Source: Heliocidaris tuberculata
Taxonomy: Eukaryota; Echinodermata; Echinoidea; Camarodonta; Echinometridae
DNA length: 64,000 bases
Direction of reading: 5' to 3'
Assembly: GCA_025618425.1 (NCBI GenBank)
Contig: CM046845.1
Location: forward strand, 9,069,083 to 9,133,082
The notes below the pieces were generated by a model. It saw only the letters and a list, made by a program, of their open reading frames with translations. It had not been told where the DNA came from and made no database searches. The position numbers and the translations under genes were made by a program. Numbering within the stretch: the first letter of the stretch is position 1; each line of letters starts with the position of its first letter. This document shows positions 22,360-33,894 of this stretch, in pieces.

Positions 22360-25240
22360 CCTGTTTATGAACCATGACAAGGGCGACCTTTGCAGTCGAT
22401 ACCGATGTCCAGTTACCTTTTGATTTTCAAAACCCATCCTCACTGCACACCTGCCTAACGGGACAGTTCATTATTGAACTTTAGTCTTGGATCTAGGGGC
22501 CCTTTCACACCAGGAAAATCATTTAAAGAAATGATATATGAATACATTCACACAGGATAAGTATCATGTATTAAAAGAAATTAGAAAAGAAGCACATTTG
22601 GAGGGAAGTGGGAAGTTGATCACAATTTTCACCGTTAAAAGTTGACATAAAGACTCAACCTCAATTTACATGTAGTGTCGAAAATAATACCCGAGCCCGA
22701 AACCTCCATTTGGTATACAATTTTCACACAAGAAATATGTATTTGATTTCTTACATGTAGATCATGTAGAAGTAAAGTTAGCATACAAAAAAATTTGTTG
22801 TCCAATGCACCTCTAAATAGCAGTTCATCTTTGCAAAATGAATATCCCTTCAATAAATACATTCGACAATTCTTGTTTTTAAAAATTTATCTAGATTTTG
22901 TTATTGACTTTTTATTGTAGTCCATGTTGTCAAAAAGAAATACAGCTGCTACCTTATATTTTGTGTAATTGTACTTGTTTATTTATTTTATTAGCATTTT
23001 GAGAGATATCAATATAAAGCCTTGACATGGTGTTGTTTATATTTAGCCCACAAAGCTGTATGATTTGTATTCTTTCTATGATGAATGGAATTCCAGTATT
23101 GATGAAACTTTCATAATTCTAATTTTTACCCTACAATCAATCAACCTGTAAGATGAAAAGGGCTTTTGCAGCCCTACAAGTTTACTCATCATTGAACTAG
23201 TTTGAAAGGAAATTAAGTTTACATAATTTTAAATATTTCATAAAAGACAAATGTCTGATCGATTGAAGAATTTGGATAAAAATAAAAGACGTCTACAGTG
23301 TTTGTCAGTCATTTACAAATGAACTACTGTACTGTACAATTTAATGAAGCCAAGTGCAATTATTCAAAATAGTGTAACTTATACATGTAGCTGGTATATA
23401 CTAGCATCGTTAGCCTTCCAATTAGGGAGATGGCCTACAATTGCATTTTAAATCACAGGACAAGTTTCTATAATCTATGACCATGAAAATGCCTCTCTCT
23501 TTGTTAATAATTGGGAACACTTTGGAGTTGTGTCTTCACATGGAGTGCATTGTGTAAACATATCTTTTTCTTTATGAAGTCATGGGAAGAAGTACTCATC
23601 CTTGGGAGCCATTAGTGGCACAAGGTATTAACTTCTTTAGCTGTGTAGTGTGCTATTTACTGTTGCTGTTACCTAGATTTTGTGTTTACTCTTGACAAGA
23701 TTACAGCGCAGAATGGCTGTAAGTATAGGCTACTCTCAACAAGGACAGGACACTTCAGAAGAGTTCACACTATCCTCAACTTCACGATGTTGAGGATGAA
23801 TTTTCTTTGTAATAGGCTAGTTTTGAGGAGCAATTCACAAATAGATTTTCCCTTTGAGCCCTCGCCCCCCCCCACCCCTCTATCTCAAAGATATATTAAG
23901 AGGAAAAAGAATACACTGCATGCAGCTTAGCTTAAAAATTATATGTCATTACATTAACATTTTCACATTTCTAACTTGCAGACATTTTGTCGGGAACGAC
24001 TGTGTAGCCCAATTTATATTGTCCCTCTTTATTGCAAATCTTTCTCCACATAAACCAGTTCTACATTTGTGTGAACCAATCCTTTTTTCTTTACGGAAAC
24101 ATAAAAACTTTTAGGCATGAACATTTTTGTATGTTCTATTGTTTTATAGCTTGATGGTCTAGGGTAGAACATGAAATTACATTTGACAAAATTTTACAAT
24201 TAAATGGTATAATTTATTAAGAATAATTACCATCAGGTCTAATATTTTGACCCCTAATGTATGCTCTGGCAATATTTATTAAAGAACATGAAGTTAACTT
24301 GTAATTTCCATGAAATTTCCATGTGGTGTGGAAGCTCCCTGTAGTTCTCTTTATTTGGGAAGCTTCTGATTTGCCATCATACAATGTACTTTTGACAGGT
24401 TTTCTCTTGTAGAGTCCTTCAAAATTGTATAGGCGCCATTCCTTTGCCATTGGTGAATTGCATTCTGCTTGTTCAAATCTAATGGGGAAAAGGAGAATGA
24501 ATGGATGAATTTTTTTATAGCGTGACCATGGAGAGGCATTAGATTATGGTGTACATTTTATTTCACAGGATATTTGACAGTCCGATTCGCCAGTTACTGT
24601 GTACTTCTTGTGTAATTGCATTATTATAGATGTTGAAGTTGTGACTGAAGAAATTCAGAAGAATATCCTCAAGAATTGTTTATGCATACAATACTGTATA
24701 TGTATATGTACATGTACATTGTATGTAGCTTTATTAGATATAGCTGTCCAGACAGAAAGCAAAATGAAAATGGAATTAATGTTCCGTTTATACTAGCGCC
24801 TGTCTCATTATGCTACATTTATTTTGTCTCTATGTGCTTCCAAAGTTCTTTTGGAATCATTTACCCTGGCAAATTGGCTTTAGCTCAGACAACCATTATG
24901 AGTGCATAATGCATTCCATGGAGTAAATCCTGTCATGTAAACCTGGGTTGAGGGAAGCACCTGAAGATAAAATGTGTTGTTCGACTCTCCAGGCACAGGC
25001 TTCGGACATGCATTCAAATGGACAATATACTTTTGTGAACAACGGAACATGGTTCTTGAATTGAGAATCTTTCCTTTTAGTGCTGACGAATAAATCCACT
25101 GTACCATGACATCTACATGTACATACAGAACATGAATGTACAATTGTATGTTCAGTAGTGAAGAAGTATTACACCTGCCCCAGGCAGATTGAATCATTTT
25201 TTTCTTGTGGTTAAACTCTGAAAATAAGTGCTCATTTATT
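22360..25240. other. Non-coding stretch, no gene seen
   Basis: About 2.9 kb of AT-rich sequence with short open frames on both strands, none with a recognisable domain, signal peptide or convincing splice context. Several TACATGTA words (22668, 22755, 23388, 24705) and a C run near 23866 occur. No transposon ends were recognised. Confidence 0.5.
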
Positions 25241-25249
25241 CTCTATTTA

Positions 25250-25445
25250 GCCCATCAATGGACATGGCATCGCATATTCCCCCTTGGGGGGTGGAGAAGA
25301 ATCAGGGCGGGATTCGGAGATAAATCTTTGATTGCCGCATCTTTCTCCACCGTCACGATGACGAGGCATTAGCCCCGATATCGGTCGCCGAAGCCGAGAG
25401 CGCAATTTCATTTCATGCCCGCCACATTTCCAGTCAAATATCACA
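25250..25445. other. CpG-richer unique segment
   Basis: This roughly 190-bp segment has many CpG dinucleotides (for example CGATATCGGTCGCCG near 25376) in otherwise CpG-poor DNA and no repeat structure. A minus-strand frame of 65 codons crosses it, rich in Arg, Gly and Pro, with no domain I recognise. It may be an unmethylated regulatory segment or an unrecognised exon; neither is shown. Confidence 0.35.
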
Positions 25446-25764
25446 AATTCATAAATTACTCAATCATCCGATTCTAGTCCATATTTTTCATTGCTCTTCC
25501 CTTTCTCCTCCAGCTACCACTATCATGTTGTACGTGACTCACCAATTACTGCTCTGTATCCCGTCCCAGTCTTTTCATGAGTGAAAATCTTCTCATGGTT
25601 TTGAATTTCCACGGACCCTTGATTAATCATCGTTATCGTGCGTTCGACACGAGTTAATCATTTTATTTGCTGCACTTGAGGTGAAGAGAAATGTGACCAA
25701 AAAATGACAGTGAATTGAAATGTTAGAAGTTGAGTGCAGAGAGAGCTTTATTATTGTGTTTTGT

Positions 25765-25841
25765 GCGCTGAGAGTAGAAGGGCGTTAATGCATGTATGTA
25801 ATATAACACCGGGTTAACACCCTTCTGGCTCTTAACAGACT
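25765..25841. repeat. CCAGAAGGGC hairpin repeat, copy 2
   Basis: Left arm GCGCTGAGAGTAGAAGGGCG then TTAATG; right arm GGGTTAACACCCTTCTGGCT then CTTAACAGAC. The two arms pair over about 25 bases with a few mismatches, leaving a loop of about 18 bases. Both arms match the family found elsewhere in the window. Confidence 0.8.
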
Positions 25842-26253
25842 GTTTGGTGTTGGGAGTTATGTTTCAAACATCTTGATTTTTTGTGAAATGGAATAGCGTA
25901 CCAAAGTGTGACGTCATACCGGCCAAGTTGTCAAGGTTGCTGGTTCCAAACAGTTTGTGCTAAACAATGGCATGGTGATCACACCAGCGCCAAACACTGA
26001 AATTGCCCTGCTCCAGCCCGTTGCTTGAATGACTTCATGGTGAATCTCATGCACGGGCTTTGTTTGAAACCAGTATCCTGGACGATGAGCAAATATGACA
26101 TCAGCACTTCGGTACTCTATGGCTAACAACATCCATTTCAAAAGTCTTTACTTTGGAACATCTGAAATGTAATGAAATAAACAAATCTATCTGTCTTCTG
26201 ATGAAGGATAGTACCATGTGTAATTATGAGTGTAGTGATTTAATAGATATTTA

Positions 26254-26406
26254 TATCATATTGAATGGCCTTGAGTGGGATACAAGGATATATCGCATGA
26301 GCTATGAGCATATTTCACGAGTCGGCACGACGAGTGAAATATTTTCAAAGCGAGTACGATATGTCCTTGTGTCCCACGAAAGAAAAGCCATTCAATATTA
26401 TTAATT
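26254..26406. mobile_element. 153-bp foldback element
   Basis: CATATTGAATGGCC and GGGATACAAGGATATATCGC on the left are inverted on the right as GCGAGTACGATATGTCCTTG, TGTCCCACG and GCCATTCAATATT. The centre (26311-26341) is a hairpin: ATTTCACGAGTCG, GCA, then CGACGAGTGAAAT. The whole element is essentially one long imperfect hairpin. The plus-strand frame of 83 codons over it is read-through of the hairpin, not a gene. Confidence 0.8.
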
Positions 26407-26600
26407 GTATGATACCTAGTTCCTCAATTTTCACCATTTCTTGTCCTTATGTTTTTGTATTGACTTCGACATAAAACACAGGTAGAAAAACATTTTTGTC
26501 CTTACCCAAGCATCTTGCAAGAGCTGCGCGCATACATCCATTGTCTTAACCTTTGCGTATTTAAGCGCGTATTCACTTTTTTACGCGTCACGCGCACCCC

Positions 26601-26738
26601 AAACCATGAGATATGGAGATATATTGCACGGTCATCCGGGTACTTTTACACAAACCATGAGATATTGTCTTAAAATTGCACAGTCACCCGGGAACTTTCG
26701 CGCAGACCATGAGATACGCCAATTTTTCTGGTCGCCTG
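26601..26738. repeat. Short minisatellite, 51-bp unit, about 2.7 copies
   Basis: Units starting near 26601, 26652 and 26703 share ACCATGAGATAT, then ATTGCACGGTCA (CAGTCA in the second), CCGGGTACTTT and CGCAGA/CACAAA. The third copy is partial. The adjoining sequence at 26525-26600 is rich in GCGCGC-type words (GCGCGCAT, GCGCGTATT, ACGCGTCACGCGC). Confidence 0.8.
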
Positions 26739-26964
26739 AAAACCCTTCATACAAATAATAATTAAAAAGCCACTTCATCCGACTTTCAAATATTCATGCT
26801 AAATCTTAGATATGCCATGAATTCTGGTCATGTATGTTCTACAGAAAGAAGATGAACATTGTTAATAGCAGTACTCAATCAAATTTTCAGTGCATCCACC
26901 CTTCCAACTTGATTGAAGTAGTTAGATCTTGACATTTTTAAAAGCTCGCAGAAATCGGCATAAT

Positions 26965-27038
26965 GTCTGTTTTGAGCCAGAAGGGCTTTAACTCTATACA
27001 AATGATGGGACTTAACGCCCTTCTGGCTGCAAACAGAT
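26965..27038. repeat. CCAGAAGGGC hairpin repeat, copy 3
   Basis: Left arm TCTGTTTTGAGCCAGAAGGG then CTTTAA; right arm TTAACGCCCTTCTGGCTGCA then AACAGA. The stem is about 25 bp with few mismatches and the loop is about 22 bases. It is one of the best-preserved copies. Confidence 0.88.
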
Positions 27039-27039
27039 G

Positions 27040-27664
27040 ATAATATAATTTATGAGCCTTTCTCATAATTTGTGCTAAAATTTTATAAAGCAAGAGTCCT
27101 CACACACTGAACAAAACAAAAGCCATCATTTCTATTTTCTTTTGTGAAAACGCTATGTTTTCTTAGTTCTCAAAAAAAGTTGGCACACTCATGACTTTAT
27201 TTGGCTAAATCTACACTCCCTGATAATTGCATTTATGAGAGCAAATTGCACTTGTCACCCCCTATTTCACTGAGTCTAATGCATCCTAATCATATTTTTA
27301 TGGGGGCAAATTATTTCATTGTCGCTTTTTGAGTCAAAATGCAGAGCTCAATGTCATTACGGTCTCAGAGGTGGTGTATATAGCTCTACTTCAAGAAACC
27401 TTTTAATCGCGAAGGTTAGAAGAATTTGTGAGCCTGCATGGAAATTCAAGATTAAATACCTGCTGAGGTGTAGGAAATATGTCATTTGGCTAAAATCAAA
27501 TTTTATGGATTTTATGGTCAATTTTTTTGACCCTCTGAGAGGCTTATCTTAGCTTTAAAACGTGAGGAAAAGTAATTCATCCAATCACTTTAATACATGT
27601 ACATATGCTTGCTCCTGTGCCAGAAATACGTCATTAAATCTCAGTATCATGACAGAAGGGAGCG
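27040..27664. other. Non-coding stretch, no gene seen
   Basis: A 77-codon plus frame at 27319-27552 has no recognisable domain and no convincing start or splice context. Nothing else is supported. Confidence 0.45.
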
Positions 27665-27790
27665 CAAGTCCACTCCTTCAATGAAAGTCCCTGAAAATAA
27701 GTTGGTTTTATTAAAAGCAGAAAATGAGAGAAACAGATCAGTGAAAATTAAAGGAAAAATTCAAAAAAGAATGAGAAAGTTGTGCATTTT
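27665..27790. mobile_element. Arm fragment of a TTAA element
   Basis: The words GCAAGTCCAC, AATAAGTTGGTTTTA, AAGCAGAAAATGA and GAGAAACAGATCAGTGAAA occur in the order seen in the left arm of the element at 51167-51884. No partner arm and no TTAA end were found, so it is a solo decayed arm. Confidence 0.5.
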
Positions 27791-28190
27791 TAACTTCGCA
27801 ATCTTTTGAGCTTATTTTCCATTTGTTTTAGACCGATACTTCCATAAAAGTTCTTGTTTCTTGTTTGTTGATGAAAAAATAGATAATAGAGGGAATGCAT
27901 GAGAACATGTATCCAATATTATTGATACATACATGTAGCTAGGGTGCAAGGATAATGAAATATTTTCTTCCTGATGAAAAAAAAAAGGAAATTTCTGAAA
28001 TTTTTAGTGCAGAACAAATGGAAGATGTGCTCTACAGAGTTGCCAATTTGCATTTGATCACCTAAACAACTTAGACAGGTAGGCATGCCTCTATATTTAG
28101 GTAAAAAGTCTTACAATTAGAAAACATATGCTGTACATCTTGTCCTGAATAATTGTGGAGATTTGGCAATTTTTGTTTGATAGTGATGTG

Positions 28191-28434
28191 ACAATGGGTG
28201 ATTTCAAGTTCGGTGTTGGTGTTGGTGTTGAGAGCGTGAATTGGGCTGCTGATTCTAGCCCCAACACCGAATTCAGGTTTATAAAAATAATACCAATCAC
28301 ATTATTGATAGCTCAACACCTAGTGAAGTCAATCCCAGCACCAGCTTCATTTCAGGTTTGGTGTTGTGGCTGGTGCTAGTTTTGCCCCAACACCAACACC
28401 AGCTTTCAGCACCGAACTTGAATTCACCCAATGT
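28191..28434. mobile_element. 244-bp TIR element built on GGTGTTGGTGTTG
   Basis: The left end ACAATGGGTGATTTCAAGTT then CGGTGTTGGTG is inverted at the right end (ACCGAACTTGAATTCACCCA, then ATGT). Behind the ends, GGTGTTGG repeats and their complements (CCCCAACACCAACACC) occur four times in alternating orientation, so the whole element can fold into several GGTGTTGG/CCAACACC stems. There is no coding frame. Exact duplication of the target was not settled. Confidence 0.75.
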
Positions 28435-28974
28435 CCATGGAGGGGTCATTCAACTGAATTATCTCTTAAAATCCTATTGCTGGTAATTATAGACCTAAAA
28501 AGACTCCATGAGATTAAAAAAGATCCTTGCTTATTTTGTCTTTTGGATGCTCTATCGCTCAGGTTGAACAAATGGGTTTCATTCGAAAGGTGTTGACTAT
28601 ATGATGATTTGATGCATGACTTGGAATAAGTGTGTTTACAAACTGCATCAATTGTGTTTTCCTCTGTAATTCGAATCGTTGTAATGTAGGCCTCATCCAC
28701 ATTGTTATTTCAAGGGAAGTTGATCCAAGTGTATCGCTGAAGTTTTGTAAATAATTTGGCGGTAACATAATGAGTGTTAAATCGCGAGTCTGAGCTAGCT
28801 CTGCTTCTTTTATTGATTGTTGGCCATGCACTAAACGTCCAAAATATTGTGTGACCCTGGGGAGGATTTATCTATTTATAAAGAAATAAATAAATAAATC
28901 TGTTTATTTCATTTTTGGGGTTTGTAATCTTGAAAAGGTGGCTTGACGTGACTTTGGCTAAGTGAAGCAAGGGA

Positions 28975-29075
28975 GAGCAAGAGAGTTTGAAGAAGAGGGA
29001 GTCGAGATGAAAAGAGTGGGGGAGGGGGGAGGAGAGAGATGGAGAGAGAGAGAGAGTGAGAGAGGGGGGGGGGGT
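28975..29075 (+). repeat. Purine-rich tract with (GA)n and G runs
   Basis: GA-rich simple sequence (densest at 29030-29065) ending in a G run. It explains a Ser/Pro/Leu-rich minus-strand frame. Confidence 0.9.
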
Positions 29076-29399
29076 TGGCGTGTCACTTGAAAAGTTTAAC
29101 AGAAAATCAAACATGTTCTTTAAGAGAAAAGAATGATACTTTCTTAATTTTTTTGTTCCCTAAATGACTTATCTCGCCTATGAAAAGAGACATTAAGGTC
29201 ATTATTTTGAGATTGGCAGTAATCCTACTAATGCCCTTTAAGACATCAATCTACATTTACCACTCTTCATCCAGGTGTAGTTAAGAGGATGTAATTTTTT
29301 TGCAATGGAAATGTCCATTTTGTAAGCACATGAAGGTAAATACTATGTAATATGTGCTATTTACAAAAAAGGTATCAGGAAAGTTAGATGTAGATAGAG

Positions 29400-29460
29400 A
29401 AATAAACAGATAGAGAGAGAGAGAGAAAGAGAGGGAGATATTTATATATATATATATTGA
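29400..29460 (+). repeat. (GA)n followed by (TA)n
   Basis: A GA-rich patch runs into TATATATATATAT; simple sequence only. Confidence 0.9.
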
Positions 29461-29984
29461 GAGAAATAGCACAAGGGGTGATCATTCTCTGAAATACTAA
29501 TGATACAGTATTGTCAAAAACTTAAAATCACCCACCTTTGCAAAGTAAGGATTCCTTTGTTTGTGTTAGGACATTGGCACCTTTTACTCTAAAGATCTGT
29601 TGATGAGCCAGACATATTTGTTACAAACAGGTTTCAGGATTATCACTGTGTGACAAATCACCAGTATCAAAAAGGTCTTCTAAACAAAAAAAAAACCAAA
29701 AGATGATGAGCGTGGACTCTTGTTATAGGTCAATGCACTTTGATTTACTTTCCCCAGTTAGGTTGGCATGGTTGAGAAACTTACATTTTTGTGGCATTTT
29801 CAAGACATTCTTCAGATTCCTGTGGTTTCTTTTGAGTGACAGGGGTCAGGAAAAGACAAAACGCTCTTCCTTTTTCAAGTTATTGCAGCCATTGAAGTCT
29901 TGAGGAAAAACGATGCTTTGTCATTTCGCGAGATACTGGTGTAGTGTCATGGTAATTTTGAAGATAAATTTGCTATTTCATAAG

Positions 29985-30060
29985 GTCTGTTTAGAGCTAA
30001 AAGAGCATTAAGTCTGTTAAATTAAATGACCTTAATGCCCTTCTAGTTCTTAGCAGACGA
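29985..30060. repeat. CCAGAAGGGC hairpin repeat, copy 4
   Basis: Left arm GTCTGTTTAGAGCTAAAAGA then GCATTAAG; right arm CTTAATGCCCTTCTAGTTCT then TAGCAGAC. Some substitutions are compensatory in appearance (GAGCTA..AGTTCT) but with one copy this cannot be tested. The terminal GTCTG/CAGAC pair is intact. Confidence 0.8.
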
Positions 30061-30920
30061 TATGTAAAAGCATCCTTAATGTATGAGACTTACCAGCCAT
30101 AGCATCAAGATATAGTCCTTATTCATTCCTATCTCAAATTTTAGAAACTAAAATAAGATGGGAATGGAATCATTTATGTATCAAAAATTAGGGATAGAAA
30201 ATACAGTTTTTTATATTACCTACAAGTTTATCTTGAAAATGGAAATTATACTGAAATATATGGATCATGAGCATCAGCCTTCTATTTATTTACTTTTTAT
30301 CATTATAATTTTTCAATTTTGCATTTTACAGTAATGGAGTCATCATGAACATCCATTCTATTCCCATCCAGTGGCCTCCTCCTGCGCAATCAATATGTGG
30401 CCTACATACATACATGTAATTGAGTGATGAAGTTGATTGGCTTGGCGTACATTTTCCAAAGCATTCATGTTCGATATATCCGTTCTGATTTAATTTCCAA
30501 GGGGGAAGGGGGATGTTTATTGTAGGTAGGGAATATTGATCATATAGGTTACGTTTCCGATCCCTGGGAGATGTCAGCCAAGGTGCATGGGGAGAAAGAT
30601 GCGAGATGATGTTGACACAGACAAAGAAAGATCGTTAGAGGTTTGACGTATGATGGAACTGGAGGTTTTCAGGAATTTTGTCTGGAAAGAGGTAGGCTTG
30701 CATACATGTACACAGACATGTTTCTACTTTCTAGTATTTATCTTTCAGTCATATATAGAAGGAAAGCTTTCAAGAATAATCCTGATCATTCAAGAGATAG
30801 AAAGTTGCTGTTCCAGATGATGAACAGTGGGAAGAAAGGGTCTACAATTAACATTGTGATGACCTTCAGCCTCTTTGTAGCCTCCTCCCCGCCCCCCCTC
30901 TCCCTTTCATGGCTGACAAC
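30061..30920. other. Non-coding stretch, no gene seen
   Basis: AT-rich in the left half. A 94-codon plus frame at 30643-30927 has no recognisable domain and ends in low-complexity Ser/Pro. Nothing further is supported. Confidence 0.5.
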
Positions 30921-30923
30921 TCA

Positions 30924-31455
30924 CTGAGACCCCGTTCTCATTACGAGATTGGAAAGTGGATCGCTCCATCGTGGATCGCGCCAGGGCGGTCCACTGGCAC
31001 GCTGCTGGCACGCCGCGGGTTCACACCTGCAGAGGGTAGCGCGATCTATCGTCACTCTTCTCTTTTTCAGGGTTCTTGTTGCCATGACATCTGACGTAAT
31101 GGGGTCAACGTTTTCGCGCGTAATTCGATTCGGCTTAACGCTAGCGATCTATACCGACTGTATACTGTACGCTATATGCGAGCTGTATCCTTACATTGTA
31201 AACACTTCCTCGGTCACGGTGTACTTCCGGCGTACTTCGCATCTTCCTGTTCTCACTACAAAAGAGAGATCGATCTAGCGCGCGCTAGATCGCGCTATCT
31301 GTCGTAGACCACCTCCCAGAGGTGGTCCAGTTTGGGATCGCTGTGGATCGCCCTGGATCGCGCCGGAACGACGTCGCCGCGTTTTCACCATAGAGGTGGC
31401 GCGATCTAGCGCGCGCTAGATCGCTCTATCCCTTGTAATGAGAACGGGGTCTGAG
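30924..31455. mobile_element. CpG-rich 522-bp DNA transposon with 5-bp target duplication
   Basis: Termini at 30929 and 31450 are perfect 16-bp inverted repeats (ACCCCGTTCTCATTAC), flanked on both sides by the direct repeat CTGAG, a likely target-site duplication. The interior is CpG-rich, unlike its surroundings. It carries the exact 20-bp palindrome GATCTAGCGCGCGCTAGATC twice (31272-31291, 31403-31422), a hairpin GACCACCTC/GAGGTGGTC (31307-31327), and many GGATCGC words. No transposase is encoded; overlapping 61- and 109-codon frames show no domain. The superfamily is not assigned. Confidence 0.88.
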
Positions 31456-31489
31456 ATTCTATGATACATGATCCAACAACAATAGCTAC

Positions 31490-32002
31490 GTTCATACGGT
31501 CCTTGTAGTTTCAAAACTTTAAGTTAGCGAAACTTTAAGTTAATGAAACAATGGCTCTCCGACAATGATGAGGGTTCACATGGACCCGAAACAATGAAGC
31601 TTGTTGTTTTGAAACTACAAGCCGAGCGATCATCATTGTTAACACCGGAAGTAGATACTGCCGATTGTGTGTACAGTACACATGCATATGCTGAGTTCAT
31701 AATTCGCATGAAGGGTATGACCTGGAAGTTTAACATGAACAGAGAGGTCATCGTTAACTACGAGCTTGCGAAACTTAAAGTTTATTCTGTCCACATGGTC
31801 CGAAACTGTGACGGAGGACCCCGCGCTGCTCGTGGTTTCGGCGTTAACCACGAGCTCGCTTGTGGTTCTAGAACTACAAGTAAACTTGAAGTTTCGAAAG
31901 TACGAGTTGTTCATACAGTCTAAAACTACAAGATAACTACAGGATAACTTAAAGTTTTGAAACTACAAGCGAAACTTAAAGTTTAGCTCCCATCGTGTGA
32001 AC
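31490..32002. mobile_element. GTTCATACGG TIR element, copy A (about 513 bp)
   Basis: The left end GTTCATACGGTCC, then TTGTAGTTTCAAAACTTTAA, is inverted at the right end (TTAAAGTTTTGAAACTACAA, ..ATCGTGTGAAC). Sub-terminal TTAAAGTTT, GAAACTACAAG and GCGAAACTT words recur in both orientations. A shorter copy is at 56828-57199. A 126-codon plus frame and an overlapping 91-codon minus frame run through it but are composed of these repeats, so I do not call them genes. It lies 35 bp right of the CpG-rich transposon. Confidence 0.82.
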
Positions 32003-32009
32003 CTGACTA

Positions 32010-33890
32010 ATTTCTCCAAGATTTATAACCTATACTAACCAAAGTACTGGTATTAACATCAGCTGTTGACCAAGCACTGTATAGGTAACTTAGTAACTTA
32101 CCCTAACCCTAAACATAACCTAAAATCAAATTGCAACCATACATGTAACTCTTATCTGACATCTTTGATGGCATAAAGCTTGGAGAAAATATCAGGATCT
32201 TGTATCTTCATGATCTGACTATTGGAAGCTCACATACTACTAGGCCTACATGTAGGTCATGAATTGTTTATTGATCAGGCTTGACTGACCGTGTCCTTCA
32301 TTGACCCACAGAAGGACACGTGCTAAGGTTATTGATCCGATAGGGGTAAGGGATAGGGGCGCATCATCACACCCCTGGTGTGGATCCTCCTTTCAATCGA
32401 TTCCCTGACAAGATAGTATCGATCAGATGGTACATTGAAAGGGAGATGAGATGCCATTTTGTTAGGAGTTTGGATTCTTTGAATTGAAGACATGTCGTAT
32501 TCATTGATCTATGTTTTACACAACCGTACAGCTTTCTTCGTAATGTGAAGTTTGGTCATTTGTGTGGTCGCCAACTTCAGTCAAAAGCAGTCAATGCTTG
32601 TAGATGGGAAGGCTGGTTGACAGCCTAGATGTATTGTGTCATCATCAAGTTGAGCACTGCCTCCATTCTGAAAGGGTGCTGAACTTGAAGTGGGACAGGT
32701 CTGATGATTGTGTTCGGGTTTGGCAGTCATGAGATGCTTGTGTGACTTGTGATGGTTTTATGGCCTACATTTCTCCTGATTTCGAAGTGTACTAAACAGA
32801 TTACATTACAAACATTATACAAAAATGTCATACTTGTTAATATCCTTAACTGTCTGTTTGATACATGTACCTTTCATCAGAGGGAATAAATATCTTTGCC
32901 AACTCCAACAAAGTCAAAAACAAAAGTCCTTGTTTTTTTTGTTTTTTTGTTTTTTGTTGTTATTTGTTTTGTTTTGTTTGTTTGTTGTTGTTTTTTTAGA
33001 TTCTTATAACATTCTAATTTCTATATTATATTTTTGTAGAAAGTTGTGACTTTGACCTACATACATGTAAGTAGTTCTTATAAGACCCCCCCTCCCCCCC
33101 CCCCAAAAAAAAAAAGAGAGAGAGAGAAGTTTGGCGACATGTAAAATTGTGTTAACAGTGTTCATGTATTCAGGATCTACATGATTGATTAATTTAACAG
33201 GGCTTGTTTGGCTATATATAGAATATTATTTAACAGGGTTTTTTTGTCATTATATAGAATAGATGTCATGTACATTACATGAACCACTGATGAATGTATC
33301 AATTCGACTTTAGATTTAGGTCAGGTGTATTCCTTGCAGTGCAGTGTATTTGTGAATACTGTAAGTTTGTGCCTTGAGCCAGGGATTCAATCAATCACAT
33401 CCTCTATTGAAAAGTGAACATTTGGTTAATTAGGAATTTTCTTATACCGGTAAAATGAATAATGTATAAAAAGAAACAGACCTCATACAATTGAAGAACA
33501 TTTATCTTTTTTTTTTCTTTTTTTTACTGGTATCTTTTGTGATTGTAAAGAATATATTAATCATGAATTGGAATTGAAAATTGGCAATTATATCCATTGA
33601 AAGTAATATATGGGAAAGGAGGCATGAAATTGTAGTTGGATGTTGTGAGAAACAGGCCGCAGAGTGCAGTGGCTTATTGTTCCTGGATCGCAAGAAAATT
33701 GGCTTCTTTGTGATTTCCTGATGTAAGAAAACAAGATCAGCCCATTTATGTCAGTCCTGCCTGGTGGGACATTTTTATAACTTCTTTGAAGGTTTCATAT
33801 CATTTTGGGTTTTATGTTGTAGGCTATTGTTGGTGGAAAGGGAAATGGTTCGGAGGGAAGGAGTTGGGGGGGGGGGGAGATGATCGGATA
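32010..33890. other. Non-coding stretch, no gene seen
   Basis: Contains a T/TTG low-complexity tract at 32930-33000, a C-then-A run near 33086-33114 and TACATGTA words. A frame at 32825-33049 is Leu/Phe-rich only because of the T tract. No element ends recognised. Confidence 0.5.
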
Positions 33891-33894
33891 TGAT

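Noticed and set aside
31543..31923. 126-codon plus frame with an overlapping 91-codon minus frame
   Set aside because: Lies wholly inside the GTTCATACGG TIR element and is made of its repeated words; the frame is not kept in copy B.
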